NCBI GenBank assembly: GCA_037142915.1
Contig: JBAWZR010000020.1
Location: forward strand, 1 to 15,726
DNA length: 15,726 bases
Origin: JBAWZR01 sp037142915
Lineage (GTDB): Bacteria; Patescibacteriota; Minisyncoccia; Moranbacterales; UBA1568
Direction: 5' to 3'
Shown here: positions 1-7,882 of the stretch, in pieces
How positions within the stretch are numbered: the stretch's first letter is position 1
Layout of the letters: every line of letters starts with the position of its first letter
The notes under the pieces: generated by a model
The model's input: the letters and a program-made list of their open reading frames with translations, nothing else
Told to the model about the DNA's origin: nothing
Databases searched by the model: none
Made by a program: the position numbers and the translations under genes

Positions 1-47
1 TATTCAAATGTGACACTATCAAATCGCACAACAATGCCATCTGCCAT
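1..47 (-). CDS. N-terminus of an ABC-type ATPase (FtsE-like?), truncated by window edge
   Basis: The minus strand opens an ATG at 47 and reads MADGIVVRFDSVTFEY before leaving the window. The pattern 'VxFxxVxFxY' is the first beta strand plus the A-loop tyrosine of ABC ATP-binding domains, where the aromatic residue stacks on the adenine of ATP. FtsE, the ATPase partner of FtsX in cell division, starts this way, but so do many other ABC ATPases, so the specific name is a guess. It has its own strong promoter (79-106), which leaves a 5' leader of roughly 25 nt. No Shine-Dalgarno sequence is visible in front of the ATG. Only 15-16 residues can be seen; Walker motifs lie outside the window. Confidence 0.45.
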   Translation of the reverse strand, partial: MADGIVVRFDSVTFE

Positions 48-78
48 AAAAACAAACACAAGAAATTAACATTCCTTG

Positions 79-106
79 AGTATAACAAAAAAACGATTTT
101 TGGCAA
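79..106 (-). promoter_or_regulatory. Strong sigma-70-type promoter with extended -10
   Basis: On the minus strand TTGCCA (101-106; 5 of 6 matches to TTGACA) is followed after 16 nt by TATACT (79-84; 5 of 6 matches to TATAAT), with an extended -10 TG one base upstream. Expected transcription start is near 72. It sits directly after the stop codon of the response regulator and before the ATG at 47, so it should separate the ABC ATPase gene from the pilus operon. The run of T between the boxes is also the only candidate for a weak terminator of the pilus operon. Confidence 0.65.
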
Positions 107-112
107 ATCAAT

Positions 113-496
113 TCAGGCTAATCGCTTTTCGGAAATAGTCATGCGGATTTTCTCCACCAAATGAGCGAGACTCCAATCCTTTTTCACCAAGTAATCAGGA
201 ATGCCCTCTTCGAGCGCCGTTACTATTTCGTTTTCTTCGCCAAGATTGGTAAGAATAATCGCCCGAGCCGTTTTCCCCCATGGAGTTTCCCGAAGTCGCT
301 TAAACATCTCCAGTCCATTCATTTTCGGCATAACAATATCCAACAAAATAAGATCCGGACGTTCCTCCACAGCCATTTGCAAACCCTCCTCTCCATTAGC
401 CGCCTCCGAAACCGTAAACCCCTCCAAAACAAGTTTGTCCCGCAACACTCGTCGAAGAGATTTTTCGTCCTCAACAATAAGAATATGCTTCTTCAT
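113..496 (-). CDS. Single-domain response regulator (CheY-like receiver) closing the pilus operon
   Basis: A 127-residue stand-alone receiver domain with no output domain. Acidic pocket E9/D10, phospho-acceptor D53 (in LLDIVMPKMNG), switch Thr83 (ILTN) and Lys105 (YLVK) are all present, so it should accept phosphate, most simply from the histidine kinase whose gene ends 19 nt upstream. The reading frame is open to 541, which would overlap the kinase gene, but ATG 496 has a good Shine-Dalgarno sequence (502-507) and gives the standard MKKHILIVEDE start; I chose it. Without an output domain it must act by protein contact, as CheY or PilG/PilH do; a pilus component is a likely target given the operon, but that is inference. 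It resembles the receiver at 9550-9918 at the other end of the operon. Confidence 0.9.
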   Translation of the reverse strand: MKKHILIVEDEKSLRRVLRDKLVLEGFTVSEAANGEEGLQMAVEERPDLILLDIVMPKMNGLEMFKRLRETPWGKTARAIILTNLGEENEIVTALEEGIPDYLVKKDWSLAHLVEKIRMTISEKRLA

Positions 497-501
497 AAAA
501 A

Positions 502-507
502 TTCCTC
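502..507 (-). promoter_or_regulatory. Ribosome binding site deciding the start at 496
   Basis: GAGGAA on the minus strand, 5 nt before ATG 496. The upstream ATG at 541 has no comparable sequence and lies inside the kinase gene. Confidence 0.75.
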
Positions 508-515
508 GTAAAAAA

Positions 516-2933
516 TTATCCGATCGCTCTTGTTCCATCACGCTTCAGCATACCAGTTTTTGGAAAAATAACAAAAAACGTCGAGCCCTTGTCTTCTTCC
601 GATTGAAACCAAATCTCTCCTCCGCCATTATCCACGATGGATTTAATGAGGTATAACCCTAAGCCCGTCCCGTCGGTATCTTTCGTCAAAACATTGTCGG
701 CGCGAAAAAGCTTGGAAAAAATCTTTTCTTGTTGATTAAGTGGGATGCCATAGCCGGTATCCGCTACTGATAAACACAAGCTGTCCTGTGACAGATATCT
801 CCCACCAAATGACTCGCCTTTTGGTGCTATTCTGAGTGTCACAATGATGCGCCCCTTCTCCGGTGTATATTTGATTGCATTCGATGAAAGATTCTGAACA
901 ATCATCCAGAATAACTTCGGATCAACCGATATTTCCGGCACACGCTCCTGAATGTCCACGGTCAACTGAAGCTCTTTGTTTTGTATTATTTCTCGTTGCT
1001 CTTCGATAGCCTTTCGTGCGATATCCGCCACATCGGACGGCTTCGGATCAACAAGAAACGTCCCCAATTCAATTCGCGATACATTCAACAGCGAATTTAC
1101 CAATTCCGTCATCCGAGAATTTCCCCGCACAATCTCTTCCAGGTATTGCTTTTGATCCGAGCTCACCGCCCCAGCATCACCCGCCAGTAACATCTCCGTA
1201 TACCAACCAATCGCCGACAAAGGTGTTCGCAATTGATGCGATGCCAAAGAAACAAACTCTGTCTTTGCTTTATCGATCTCCCTCTCACTCGTAACATCAC
1301 GCTCGATGCCAACGAAAAAAAGCACCTTTCCGTCATCACCCACAATGGGTGATATGGTTGCATAAGCCTGATAGAGAACGCCGTTCTTCCGACGATTCTG
1401 AACATCCCCAGAAAACGGTTTCTTTTGCTCCTTGATCGTCCGCCACATCGTCTTATAGAATTCGAGATCCATCAATCCGCCCCAAAGCTCCCCGGCACCA
1501 GCTTTCTTCCCGAGAATCTCAGTTCGAGAAAAACCAGTAATCTTCTCCACACTCGCATTAGCATAAAGAATCATTCCATCTGAATCAGTGATGACAATAT
1601 GGTCAGAGGCACCCTCCACCGCCAATTTGAATTTCTCTAGATCCTTCGCCAGCAACTCTGCGTTTTCCTTTTCTTTTTCTATATCCTCCAGAATATTGAG
1701 TGTCGCGCGCTGTTGTTCCTCGATTTTTTTGGAGTTCTCGACAATTTCAATTGTTTGCTCGCGCACTTTTTGATCTACTTCTGCCCGCGACCGTTTGATG
1801 GCCACCGTCATCTCGTCGAACGACCGCGAGAGATCCCCAACTTCATCCAAGGAATTCATCCCGACTCGATGATCCAAGTCGCCGTTTCGCACCTTCTCAA
1901 CACTTCGCTGGAGCGACCGGATTGGATGTATTATTTTTCGTGAGAGCAAAAAACCAATAGACACAAAAATAGCTGTCGCCAAAAATCCGGTCACATAAAA
2001 AACAAACAACATCTGCCTGGAAGGCGCCACTGCTTCCATTGTATCCATCTTGGTAATGAGACACCACCCTGTCTCAGGGATATATGCATGCGTCCCAATG
2101 ATGGGCACGCCACGATAGTCGATATAATTTTTCAAGTTTATCTCAGAAGGATATTCCCCGATTTGTGTATTAGCAATTTCGCTGGCAGCAAAACAATCCT
2201 CTACATTGGCCATATTTAATTGTTTTTTCAGGATAGCGTCCTCTCCCAAAAAACGCGTCTTTGATATGAGATATTGTTCCCGATTCACCAAAAAATTTTC
2301 TTGCGTTTGTGTATTGTCCCCTCCTATGTTCAAAATATCATACAAATTTTGAGGGTTCATCCTCGCAACGATCACCCCACGAAACTCCCCTGTTTTCTCA
2401 TCTTTGATTGGCGCCGATACTGCATATGTATTCTTATGAATGATATCGGAAAAATAAAAATCTTTCACATAGACGCCTTTCTTCGCATTCGTAAAAAAAT
2501 CATCTTGTGAACGATCAATTCCTTCTTCAGGGACATCCGTCGAAACAACAATTTTTCCTGCCGCATCAATGAGAACTATTTGATAAATTTTCGCATCTTC
2601 CCCGAAAAAATTATTCAACTCTTCAGAAACCTCTTCTTTTTCAATGCTGTATGTTAGATCTTCCGGGGAAAGGCTGAGAAAATCGGCAAAGGTAGTATCC
2701 GCTGCCAACATCTCGACAATTTCCTTCTCACTTCGCAAGAACGTCCGGATATTCTCCGCCTTATTATGATTGATATTCTGAATATCCCGGAAAGTCACGC
2801 TGGCTATCTGCTCCGAACTATTCCGATCCAAATAAAACCCTGCAATCAAAACAACCGAGACAAAAAGTCCCGAAAATGTGAAGATAATTTTCGTCCCGAT
2901 ACTGGCAAAAAATTTTCGAGAAAAAAACGACAT
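516..2933 (-). CDS. Membrane-bound sensor histidine kinase (Cache-HAMP-PAS-HisKA-HATPase)
   Basis: 805 residues. TM helix 1 about 14-34; extracytoplasmic sensor about 35-305 resembling a double Cache domain (IVLIDAAGKIVVSTD, then GVIVARMN, then a second module ending ETGWCLITKMD); TM helix 2 about 308-331; HAMP 332-384; coiled coil about 384-435; PAS about 436-548 (ITDSDGMILYANA); HisKA with phospho-accepting His566 in SLASHQLRTPL; HATPase with N685, G1 box ADTGYGIP (724-731) and G2 box GTGLGL (755-760). All catalytic boxes are intact, so an active kinase is expected. ATG 2933 is preceded by AGGAGA at 5 nt. It follows the second pilin gene by 20 nt and precedes the receiver gene by 19 nt, making a co-transcribed two-component pair. 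Cache domains usually sense small molecules outside the cell; the ligand cannot be inferred. Confidence 0.93.
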   Translation of the reverse strand: MSFFSRKFFASIGTKIIFTFSGLFVSVVLIAGFYLDRNSSEQIASVTFRDIQNINHNKAENIRTFLRSEKEIVEMLAADTTFADFLSLSPEDLTYSIEKEEVSEELNNFFGEDAKIYQIVLIDAAGKIVVSTDVPEEGIDRSQDDFFTNAKKGVYVKDFYFSDIIHKNTYAVSAPIKDEKTGEFRGVIVARMNPQNLYDILNIGGDNTQTQENFLVNREQYLISKTRFLGEDAILKKQLNMANVEDCFAASEIANTQIGEYPSEINLKNYIDYRGVPIIGTHAYIPETGWCLITKMDTMEAVAPSRQMLFVFYVTGFLATAIFVSIGFLLSRKIIHPIRSLQRSVEKVRNGDLDHRVGMNSLDEVGDLSRSFDEMTVAIKRSRAEVDQKVREQTIEIVENSKKIEEQQRATLNILEDIEKEKENAELLAKDLEKFKLAVEGASDHIVITDSDGMILYANASVEKITGFSRTEILGKKAGAGELWGGLMDLEFYKTMWRTIKEQKKPFSGDVQNRRKNGVLYQAYATISPIVGDDGKVLFFVGIERDVTSEREIDKAKTEFVSLASHQLRTPLSAIGWYTEMLLAGDAGAVSSDQKQYLEEIVRGNSRMTELVNSLLNVSRIELGTFLVDPKPSDVADIARKAIEEQREIIQNKELQLTVDIQERVPEISVDPKLFWMIVQNLSSNAIKYTPEKGRIIVTLRIAPKGESFGGRYLSQDSLCLSVADTGYGIPLNQQEKIFSKLFRADNVLTKDTDGTGLGLYLIKSIVDNGGGEIWFQSEEDKGSTFFVIFPKTGMLKRDGTRAIG

Positions 2934-2953
2934 AGAAATCTCCTAGAAGAGCC

Positions 2954-3400
2954 TTATCTCGTAACACTAATCGTGCCTTGCTCGGCGCTCGGTGCGGTCA
3001 CAGTGATACGCCCGTTAACGGTTTTGAGGATATTGTACCCACTACTATTGGCTGTCGAGCTGGTTGGATCGGCCGGGATGGCGGTGATGTATTTTTCGCT
3101 CGCCGTCAACACACCGAGGTCAACCAATCCCGTACAGGTTCCACCGGTTTTACAGATAGCGGTCGAAGTCGTCGTGATGCTCGCAGGAATTGTGCCGTTA
3201 TTGTCGATAGCATACTGATACACTGCATTCAGAATCGTATTCACATTGGACTGTCGTTGAGCATCACGCGTCGCGCCCAACTGTTTATTGGGATTAATTG
3301 CTACTATGACGATACCTGCCAAGATACCGATTGCCGCTACCACGAGGAGAATCTCTAGTAATGTAAAACCTTTTTTCATAGAATATTTTTTGTTTTTCAT
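2954..3400 (-). CDS. Type IV pilin, paralogue 1
   Basis: 148-residue prepilin. Leader ends at G11; prepilin peptidase should cut before F12, and mature-protein E5 is residue 16 (GFTLLE). The hydrophobic N-terminal helix about 12-35 runs into the INPNKQLG motif and an amphipathic helix (about 44-66). The C-terminal globular part has two cysteines (C83, C89) that may form a disulfide. A start at residue 8 (ATG 3379, MKKGF) is also possible and gives a shorter leader; neither start has a Shine-Dalgarno sequence. It is a tandem paralogue of the pilin just upstream (3425-3895): the first ~65 residues after the cut site are nearly the same, the C-terminal domain diverges, and both end in S-A-E-Q...TISVTR. 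Likely shaft subunits; which one is major is unknown. Confidence 0.92.
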   Translation of the reverse strand: MKNKKYSMKKGFTLLEILLVVAAIGILAGIVIVAINPNKQLGATRDAQRQSNVNTILNAVYQYAIDNNGTIPASITTTSTAICKTGGTCTGLVDLGVLTASEKYITAIPADPTSSTANSSGYNILKTVNGRITVTAPSAEQGTISVTR

Positions 3401-3424
3401 ACTGCTTTATTTTTTATTATATAT

Positions 3425-3895
3425 TTATCGGGTAACACTAATAGTAGCGCTTTGCTCGGCGCTCGGCGCGGCCACCGTCACGCGATTGTTGGCTGATTTC
3501 ACGATAGTATAGCCCGTGCCATTGGTGCTCGATCCCGTCGGATCGGTCGGCACCGCGGTGATATATTTCTCATTCAAAGTCAACACGCTCAAATCAATGA
3601 AGCTCGCGCTCGTGCACGTGGCCGGAGCAATACCGGACTTGCAGATTTCGGTCGCCGAACTCGAGATAGATGCGGGGAGTCCGCCATTGTCGATCGAGTA
3701 TTGGTACACCGCATTCAAAATCGTGTTCACATTGGACTGCCGCTGGGCATTGCGCGTCACGCCCAACTGTTTGGTCGGGTTCAACGCCACGATGACGATG
3801 CCCGCCAGGATGCCGATCGCCGCCACTACCAGGAGGATTTCCAACAGGGTGAAGCCCCACTGTTTCCGCCCACCGCACACAATTGCTTTTTGCAT
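3425..3895 (-). CDS. Type IV pilin, paralogue 2
   Basis: 156-residue prepilin with a 14-residue leader, cut site G14/F15, E5 equivalent at residue 19, and hydrophobic helix about 15-38 followed by LNPTKQLG. Two cysteines (C85, C94) sit where paralogue 1 has C83 and C89, with a longer loop between them. It shares the N-terminal half and the C-terminal TISVTR tail with the next gene, 24 nt downstream, so the pair arose by tandem duplication. By eye its codons are clearly richer in G and C at third positions than those of paralogue 1 (for example GTGGTGGCG against GTGGTAGCG stretches), so the two copies have drifted or one was acquired separately. A 90-nt gap separates it from the PilX-like gene, the largest gap in the operon, so an internal promoter for the pilins is possible though I cannot fix one. 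Confidence 0.92.
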   Translation of the reverse strand: MQKAIVCGGRKQWGFTLLEILLVVAAIGILAGIVIVALNPTKQLGVTRNAQRQSNVNTILNAVYQYSIDNGGLPASISSSATEICKSGIAPATCTSASFIDLSVLTLNEKYITAVPTDPTGSSTNGTGYTIVKSANNRVTVAAPSAEQSATISVTR

Positions 3896-3985
3896 ATTGT
3901 TTTTCTTATAAATTATTTATTTTTTTACACAGCACATGCCTAGAAATAATTCTCTCACTTTATTTCCACGCATGTATCGTGTTAT

Positions 3986-4390
3986 TCAAACTTCCTGCCA
4001 AGAAGTAGCCGTGATAAGCGGCGTGATGGCATTGATGATCACCGTCACCCGGCGTGTCATCGTCCCGACCGTCCCCGTCGCCGCGACCGTGCGATTGGAA
4101 CCGCCCTGGCTCGTCACCGCGTAGGTGCACGCCCCCTGTCCGATCGTCAGACCGCCCGAGCCCGTGTAACTCGTCGTGTCACGGATCTGCTGCAACCCCT
4201 CCTCCGCGCAGGCATTGGCCAGAGCCTTCGCTTGGAAGGATTGCTCTTCCGCAAAACTCGTCCGGGATGAACCGAGTCCGAGCAGGAGCAGGGAGAGCAT
4301 CACGGAAATCCCGATCGCGCCCACGATCAACACACCGAGCAATACGACATAACCATCTTCCTTCTGAGTATACCATCGATTGAAAAACAT
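3986..4390 (-). CDS. PilX-like minor pilin / pilus assembly protein
   Basis: 134 residues. One strongly hydrophobic N-terminal helix (about 14-39) preceded by a charged leader ending in EDG, then a small polar domain rich in G, T and S. The start DGYVVLLGVLIV resembles a prepilin cut site, but the glutamate normally found at mature position 5 is missing, as in PilX- and GspK-like minor pilins. FQAKALANACAEEGLQQIR is the amphipathic helix following the TM part and resembles the helix of the propeller pilin (AEEGLEAVRNIRD). Two cysteines (about 60 and 87) could pair. It lies 12 nt after the PilW-like gene. PilX-type proteins join the minor-pilin complex that primes or caps the fibre; assignment rests on size, position and N-terminus, not on a full domain match. 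Confidence 0.7.
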   Translation of the reverse strand: MFFNRWYTQKEDGYVVLLGVLIVGAIGISVMLSLLLLGLGSSRTSFAEEQSFQAKALANACAEEGLQQIRDTTSYTGSGGLTIGQGACTYAVTSQGGSNRTVAATGTVGTMTRRVTVIINAITPLITATSWQEV

Positions 4391-4402
4391 ACAAAAAAAT
4401 AT

Positions 4403-4918
4403 TTATGGTTGACGCAGCGTGGCCGTCGTGATGAATGTTTTCTGGAACTGATATTCGAACCGACCGCTCGGATTATTGGAGGTCACCGTGTACTGGATGC
4501 GCAGTGTCCCCTGTGTGCCGGCTCGCGAGAGATTTTGGAACGACAGTCCGGAAACAGTCACGCGACTATTCGTCAACGCGGTCGCACTGCCAGCTCCCTC
4601 CTTGATACGGATTACGCCACCGGAGAGATCGAACACCGTCGGACTTTTCGCGCCATCGATAACGGTTAGCGTCGCCGATGTTCCCGTCGTACCGATCGTC
4701 GGTGTACTCAAGGTATCGGCATTGCGTATAATGCGAGTCATCATCTGCGCGGCGAACAGGCCTTGTTGCTCGACCTCCGCGATGGTCTGGTTTTTTACCC
4801 GCGATTCCAAGAGAGTCGCGATGAACACCGTTATCGCCACGAACATGATCGAAGCGATACTCACATAGAGGAGGAGTTCGAGGATGGTAAATCCGGATTT
4901 TTTGTTATGTACAATCAT
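4403..4918 (-). CDS. PilW/PulJ-like minor prepilin
   Basis: 171 residues from ATG 4918 (MIVHNKKSGFTILE), which starts 4 nt after the propeller pilin stops; an in-frame TTG at 4936 would overlap that gene and has no advantage. Cut site after the G of SGFTILE, with E5 present; TM helix of about 22 residues, then an amphipathic helix (VEQQGLFAAQMMTRIIRNAD) and a beta-rich domain. This is the PulJ/GspJ/PilW layout. In type II secretion and type IV pili these proteins form the H-I-J-K-like minor complex that starts assembly, and the neighbours supply the other members (GspH-like, PilV-like, PilX-like). Confidence 0.8.
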   Translation of the reverse strand: MIVHNKKSGFTILELLLYVSIASIMFVAITVFIATLLESRVKNQTIAEVEQQGLFAAQMMTRIIRNADTLSTPTIGTTGTSATLTVIDGAKSPTVFDLSGGVIRIKEGAGSATALTNSRVTVSGLSFQNLSRAGTQGTLRIQYTVTSNNPSGRFEYQFQKTFITTATLRQP

Positions 4919-4922
4919 AATA

Positions 4923-6314
4923 TTATTGCGGGGCAAACACTGTTAGTTCTTGAGCATCGGCATTGCCCACCGTATACACCCGATCTTGCGTTTGTTGGTA
5001 CGCGACGCCATTCAAGACACTGGCACCCGCCACATCCATACTCCCCGCATTGGTCGGCGAGCTCGGTGTGGAAACATTGACGATTCTCAATTCCCCCGTA
5101 TTGTTCGCTGTCGCCAAAAAAGCGTATGTCCCCGAAGGATCGACATCGATATCATTGATCGCGCTCGTCGCCACCGTCACCGATCCGAGTTGCGTCGGCG
5201 AGCTCGGCGTCGCGACATTCATCGTATACAGAATATTCCCCGACGTTCCCTGTGCGATATACACGACCGTCCCTATGACATCGATAGCCAAGGCATCGGT
5301 ATTCGTGGAAAGATTAAACGATCCCGTCAATGTCGGTGAAGACGGCGCAGCAATACTCACTATTTGCAATTCCTGCGAATTATGACTCGACGCGATATAG
5401 GCATAATTTCCGGACACGGCGATATCCAAAACGCTCCCGCTCAATTTCAACGAGCCCAATAAAACTGGTGATGCGGGATTACTCACATTGACTGCATAAA
5501 ACTCATTGGCCGCAGTCGTCGTCACGCCCAGATAGGCGACCGTGCCGGAGACGGCGATGCCCCGCCCCGAAGCCACTGCCGGCGAATTATATGTACCGAC
5601 AAGAGCGGGTGAAGCCGGTGTTGTCACATTGATGATCTGCAGTTCTCCGTTCGTCGCGGTATTCGTCACATAGGCGTAATTGCCCGAGACGGCGATTTTG
5701 ACCGGTGTCCCGGTCAGAGTCAACGAACCGACCACTGCCGGTGCAGTCGGTGTGGAAATATCGACCACGACAAAATTCTGTGACCCACTGACATTGCGAA
5801 TCACATACGCATAATTACCGGAGATGGCGATCTTGAGGCCATCACTCGTCCCGGTCATATCGAGCAACCCAACTTGTGTCGGACTCGCCCAATTGCCCAA
5901 TCCACCGGACGCGATCCAATTGCTGAGATACGTAGTCAACGTTAGAGAGTCGCTTCGCTGGGCATTCTCTTGCCAGGCTACCGCACTCGTCACCTGCTTG
6001 CGTTTCGTGTTAACCGTCGCCACGGTGACCGTGCGTGTGAAAATATCGTTCACATCAGATGCGCCGGAGAGCGACCACTGGTTGCCCGTCGTCGCCAACC
6101 CGAATGTCCCGTCGGAAAGATTGGCAAACCCCGCATCACGGATATTGCGCACCGCCTCCAGCCCCTCCTCGGCCAACAAGACCGCTCGTGCCCGATTGCC
6201 CGCGAGCATCGTCGATTCTTCACCATAGAGATACGCACCAGAAAACGCCGTGATTAGCAAAGAAAAAACTGCCACTGCCAGTAAAGCTTCAACCGTCGAG
6301 AATCCTCGTTTCAA
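4923..6314 (-). CDS. Large minor pilin fused to a seven-repeat LVIVD-type beta-propeller
   Basis: 463 residues from TTG 6314, giving MKRGFSTVEALL: a four-residue leader, cut site G4/F5, E5 equivalent at residue 9, and TM helix about 5-30. Residues 30-135 form a PilV-like pilin stalk (AEEGLEAVRNIRDAGF). From about 144 to 463 there are seven repeats of about 45 residues, each with the pattern P-x-x-x-G, a variable strand, IAVSGNYAY, then a strand like ELQIINV and a T-P-A/S-S-P turn. This is the LVIVD repeat signature, and seven copies fit one seven-bladed propeller. ATG 6344 would overlap the previous gene by 20 nt; the TTG has AGGAG 7 nt before it and lies just after that gene's stop. Exported pilus-tip adhesin or ligand-binding cap is the best guess; the propeller's ligand is unknown. 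Confidence 0.85.
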   Translation of the reverse strand: MKRGFSTVEALLAVAVFSLLITAFSGAYLYGEESTMLAGNRARAVLLAEEGLEAVRNIRDAGFANLSDGTFGLATTGNQWSLSGASDVNDIFTRTVTVATVNTKRKQVTSAVAWQENAQRSDSLTLTTYLSNWIASGGLGNWASPTQVGLLDMTGTSDGLKIAISGNYAYVIRNVSGSQNFVVVDISTPTAPAVVGSLTLTGTPVKIAVSGNYAYVTNTATNGELQIINVTTPASPALVGTYNSPAVASGRGIAVSGTVAYLGVTTTAANEFYAVNVSNPASPVLLGSLKLSGSVLDIAVSGNYAYIASSHNSQELQIVSIAAPSSPTLTGSFNLSTNTDALAIDVIGTVVYIAQGTSGNILYTMNVATPSSPTQLGSVTVATSAINDIDVDPSGTYAFLATANNTGELRIVNVSTPSSPTNAGSMDVAGASVLNGVAYQQTQDRVYTVGNADAQELTVFAPQ

Positions 6315-6321
6315 AAAATGA

Positions 6322-6326
6322 CTCCT
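6322..6326 (-). promoter_or_regulatory. Ribosome binding site deciding a TTG start at 6314
   Basis: AGGAG on the minus strand, 7 nt before TTG 6314. It supports TTG rather than ATG 6344 as the start of the propeller pilin and yields the short basic leader MKRG expected of a type IV prepilin. Confidence 0.7.
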
Positions 6327-6771
6327 AATAGAGTACTGTACCATAGGTGTTAATCGTCAGTGTTCGTGTTTCATTGATCGGTGTTGAAAGAGTAATGGTT
6401 GGCGTCGTAGTTGGCAGTCCCGTCACCTTAGCAAAGATGATTTCACTGGCACCAGTCACAGTGATGCTCGTCGGAACGGAAAAAACCTCATCCCACGTCA
6501 CGTCACGAACCGCATAGGACGCCCCTTGAAATATCACAATGCTCCCACTCTGGATTGCCACTCCCCAAGTCGTATCACCTGCCGACCCCTGAGATAAAAC
6601 TTCGGCACGACGGATGCTCTGCGCCAAAGTAGTCGCCGCGATATCGAGATCGTTACGCACCTGAAACGACTGGTATACCGGGAGAGAAAGTCCCGCCAAC
6701 GCTCCCATCAATGCAACCGAAAGCAGCATTTCAAGAAGCGTAAATCCTTTTTGAAAAAAAAATCGCGCCAT
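6325..6771 (-). CDS. GspH/FimT-like minor prepilin
   Basis: 148 residues. Leader MARFFFQKG, cut site G9/F10, E5 equivalent at residue 14 (GFTLLE), TM helix about 10-32 (with the usual LP kink at 30-31), then the GspH-type helix around residues 40-60 (LDIAATTLAQSIRRAEVLSQ) and a beta-rich tail. It begins 3 nt after the pilC stop, so it is translationally linked to pilC. GspH/FimT proteins are minor pseudopilins incorporated near the tip; FimT of some bacteria binds DNA in natural transformation, but nothing here shows that ability. Confidence 0.82.
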   Translation of the reverse strand: MARFFFQKGFTLLEMLLSVALMGALAGLSLPVYQSFQVRNDLDIAATTLAQSIRRAEVLSQGSAGDTTWGVAIQSGSIVIFQGASYAVRDVTWDEVFSVPTSITVTGASEIIFAKVTGLPTTTPTITLSTPINETRTLTINTYGTVLY

Positions 6772-6774
6772 ACG

Positions 6775-7866
6775 TTACTGCACATTCAGATTGCCAATGA
6801 GACTATAGATAGGGAGTATAACCGCCAATGCCACGCCCACCACACCCAACCACACGACCACCAAAAGTACTGGCTCCAAAATAACCGAAAGGTTCTTCAT
6901 ATTCATTTCCGTCTTCCCTTCGTACAAACGACTCATTTTCAAAAATGCATCCGGTAGCGTCCCTGTTTTTTCGGCCACTCCAATCAGCTGCTGAAAACCG
7001 GCTGGGAAAAGTTTTTTCGACTGCGGATATTCGGAAAAACTCCGTTGAAATGAATTTCCCTCCTCGATACTCTCTGCTAGAGCAGAATAAAACCGGGCGT
7101 ACCGAGGAAAAGTCGTCGACTGCGCCAGTGAGAGCATCGTCTGTGTCACCGGAATACCCGACTGTAACAAAGTTCCAATAATATAACTCATCCGTGCCAA
7201 CTCCGCCTCCTGAAGCAAAGTGCGTATACCAGGAAAAGAAAAGAGTATGGATTGTCCGATTTGCTTCGTTCTGGAGAAAAAAAACAAGAAAAATATGAAA
7301 ACAATAATTACTCCGATGACAATTGGAACGGCAACAGTGCCATACGCTTGCAGAAACTCTCCTGAAACAATCAGCGCTCGCGTGATGGGTGGAAGCGCCA
7401 CATGCAATTGAGAAAAAACGATTGCCAGTTTTGGCAAAATAAACCAGGCAATACCGATACCAATCACGCCCGTCAATCCCAACACGAAGAACGGATACAT
7501 CATCGCCGAGCGCATCTTCGACCGAAATTCGCGCTCCTTCTGCTGTTGCGAGCTAATCATTTGCAAATTTTCCGACAACTTCCCCGATTCTTCTCCGACC
7601 CGTATCAGAGAGATGATGTGTGAGGGGAAAAACCGGGCGCGCTCGAAGACTCGCCACAAAGGAAACCCCGACTCAATATCACTATACATAGAATCAACCG
7701 ATCGCCGCATCCTCGAGGAAAGGATTTCCGTTTTCAATACAGCAATCGCTTCGGCCACTCCCATACCGGAAGCCACTAATGTGCTCAGATTCTCGACGAA
7801 AGCGTCCCGTTGAGATGCGAGACCAAAACTCGAGAAAGCTGTTTTTTCAGATGAAGATTCCGCCAT
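6775..7866 (-). CDS. pilC: Type IV pilus inner-membrane platform protein PilC (GspF family)
   Basis: 363 residues, about 40 shorter than typical PilC. Two T2SSF domains: the first about 23-145 with GEESGKL at 91-97, the second about 225-350 with the matching GVAEKTGTL at 296-304. Predicted TM helices about 121-146, 177-198 and 331-352. PilC couples the cytoplasmic ATPase to pilin insertion and extraction at the base of the fibre. The gene starts 16 nt after pilB, the usual order, and no Shine-Dalgarno sequence is obvious. The N-terminal extension before the first domain is short (about 20 residues, Ser-rich). Confidence 0.93.
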   Translation of the reverse strand: MAESSSEKTAFSSFGLASQRDAFVENLSTLVASGMGVAEAIAVLKTEILSSRMRRSVDSMYSDIESGFPLWRVFERARFFPSHIISLIRVGEESGKLSENLQMISSQQQKEREFRSKMRSAMMYPFFVLGLTGVIGIGIAWFILPKLAIVFSQLHVALPPITRALIVSGEFLQAYGTVAVPIVIGVIIVFIFFLFFFSRTKQIGQSILFSFPGIRTLLQEAELARMSYIIGTLLQSGIPVTQTMLSLAQSTTFPRYARFYSALAESIEEGNSFQRSFSEYPQSKKLFPAGFQQLIGVAEKTGTLPDAFLKMSRLYEGKTEMNMKNLSVILEPVLLVVVWLGVVGVALAVILPIYSLIGNLNVQ

Positions 7867-7882
7867 ACATAATTGCGATCAT

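Noticed and set aside
3896..3985. Promoter for the tandem pilins in the 90-nt gap
   Set aside because: The gap is A/T-rich and plausible, but no -10/-35 pair at acceptable spacing could be fixed.
4367..4375. TGGTATACT on the minus strand as another promoter
   Set aside because: It lies within the PilX-like coding sequence encoding Trp-Tyr-Thr, after the start codon; chance match is more likely.
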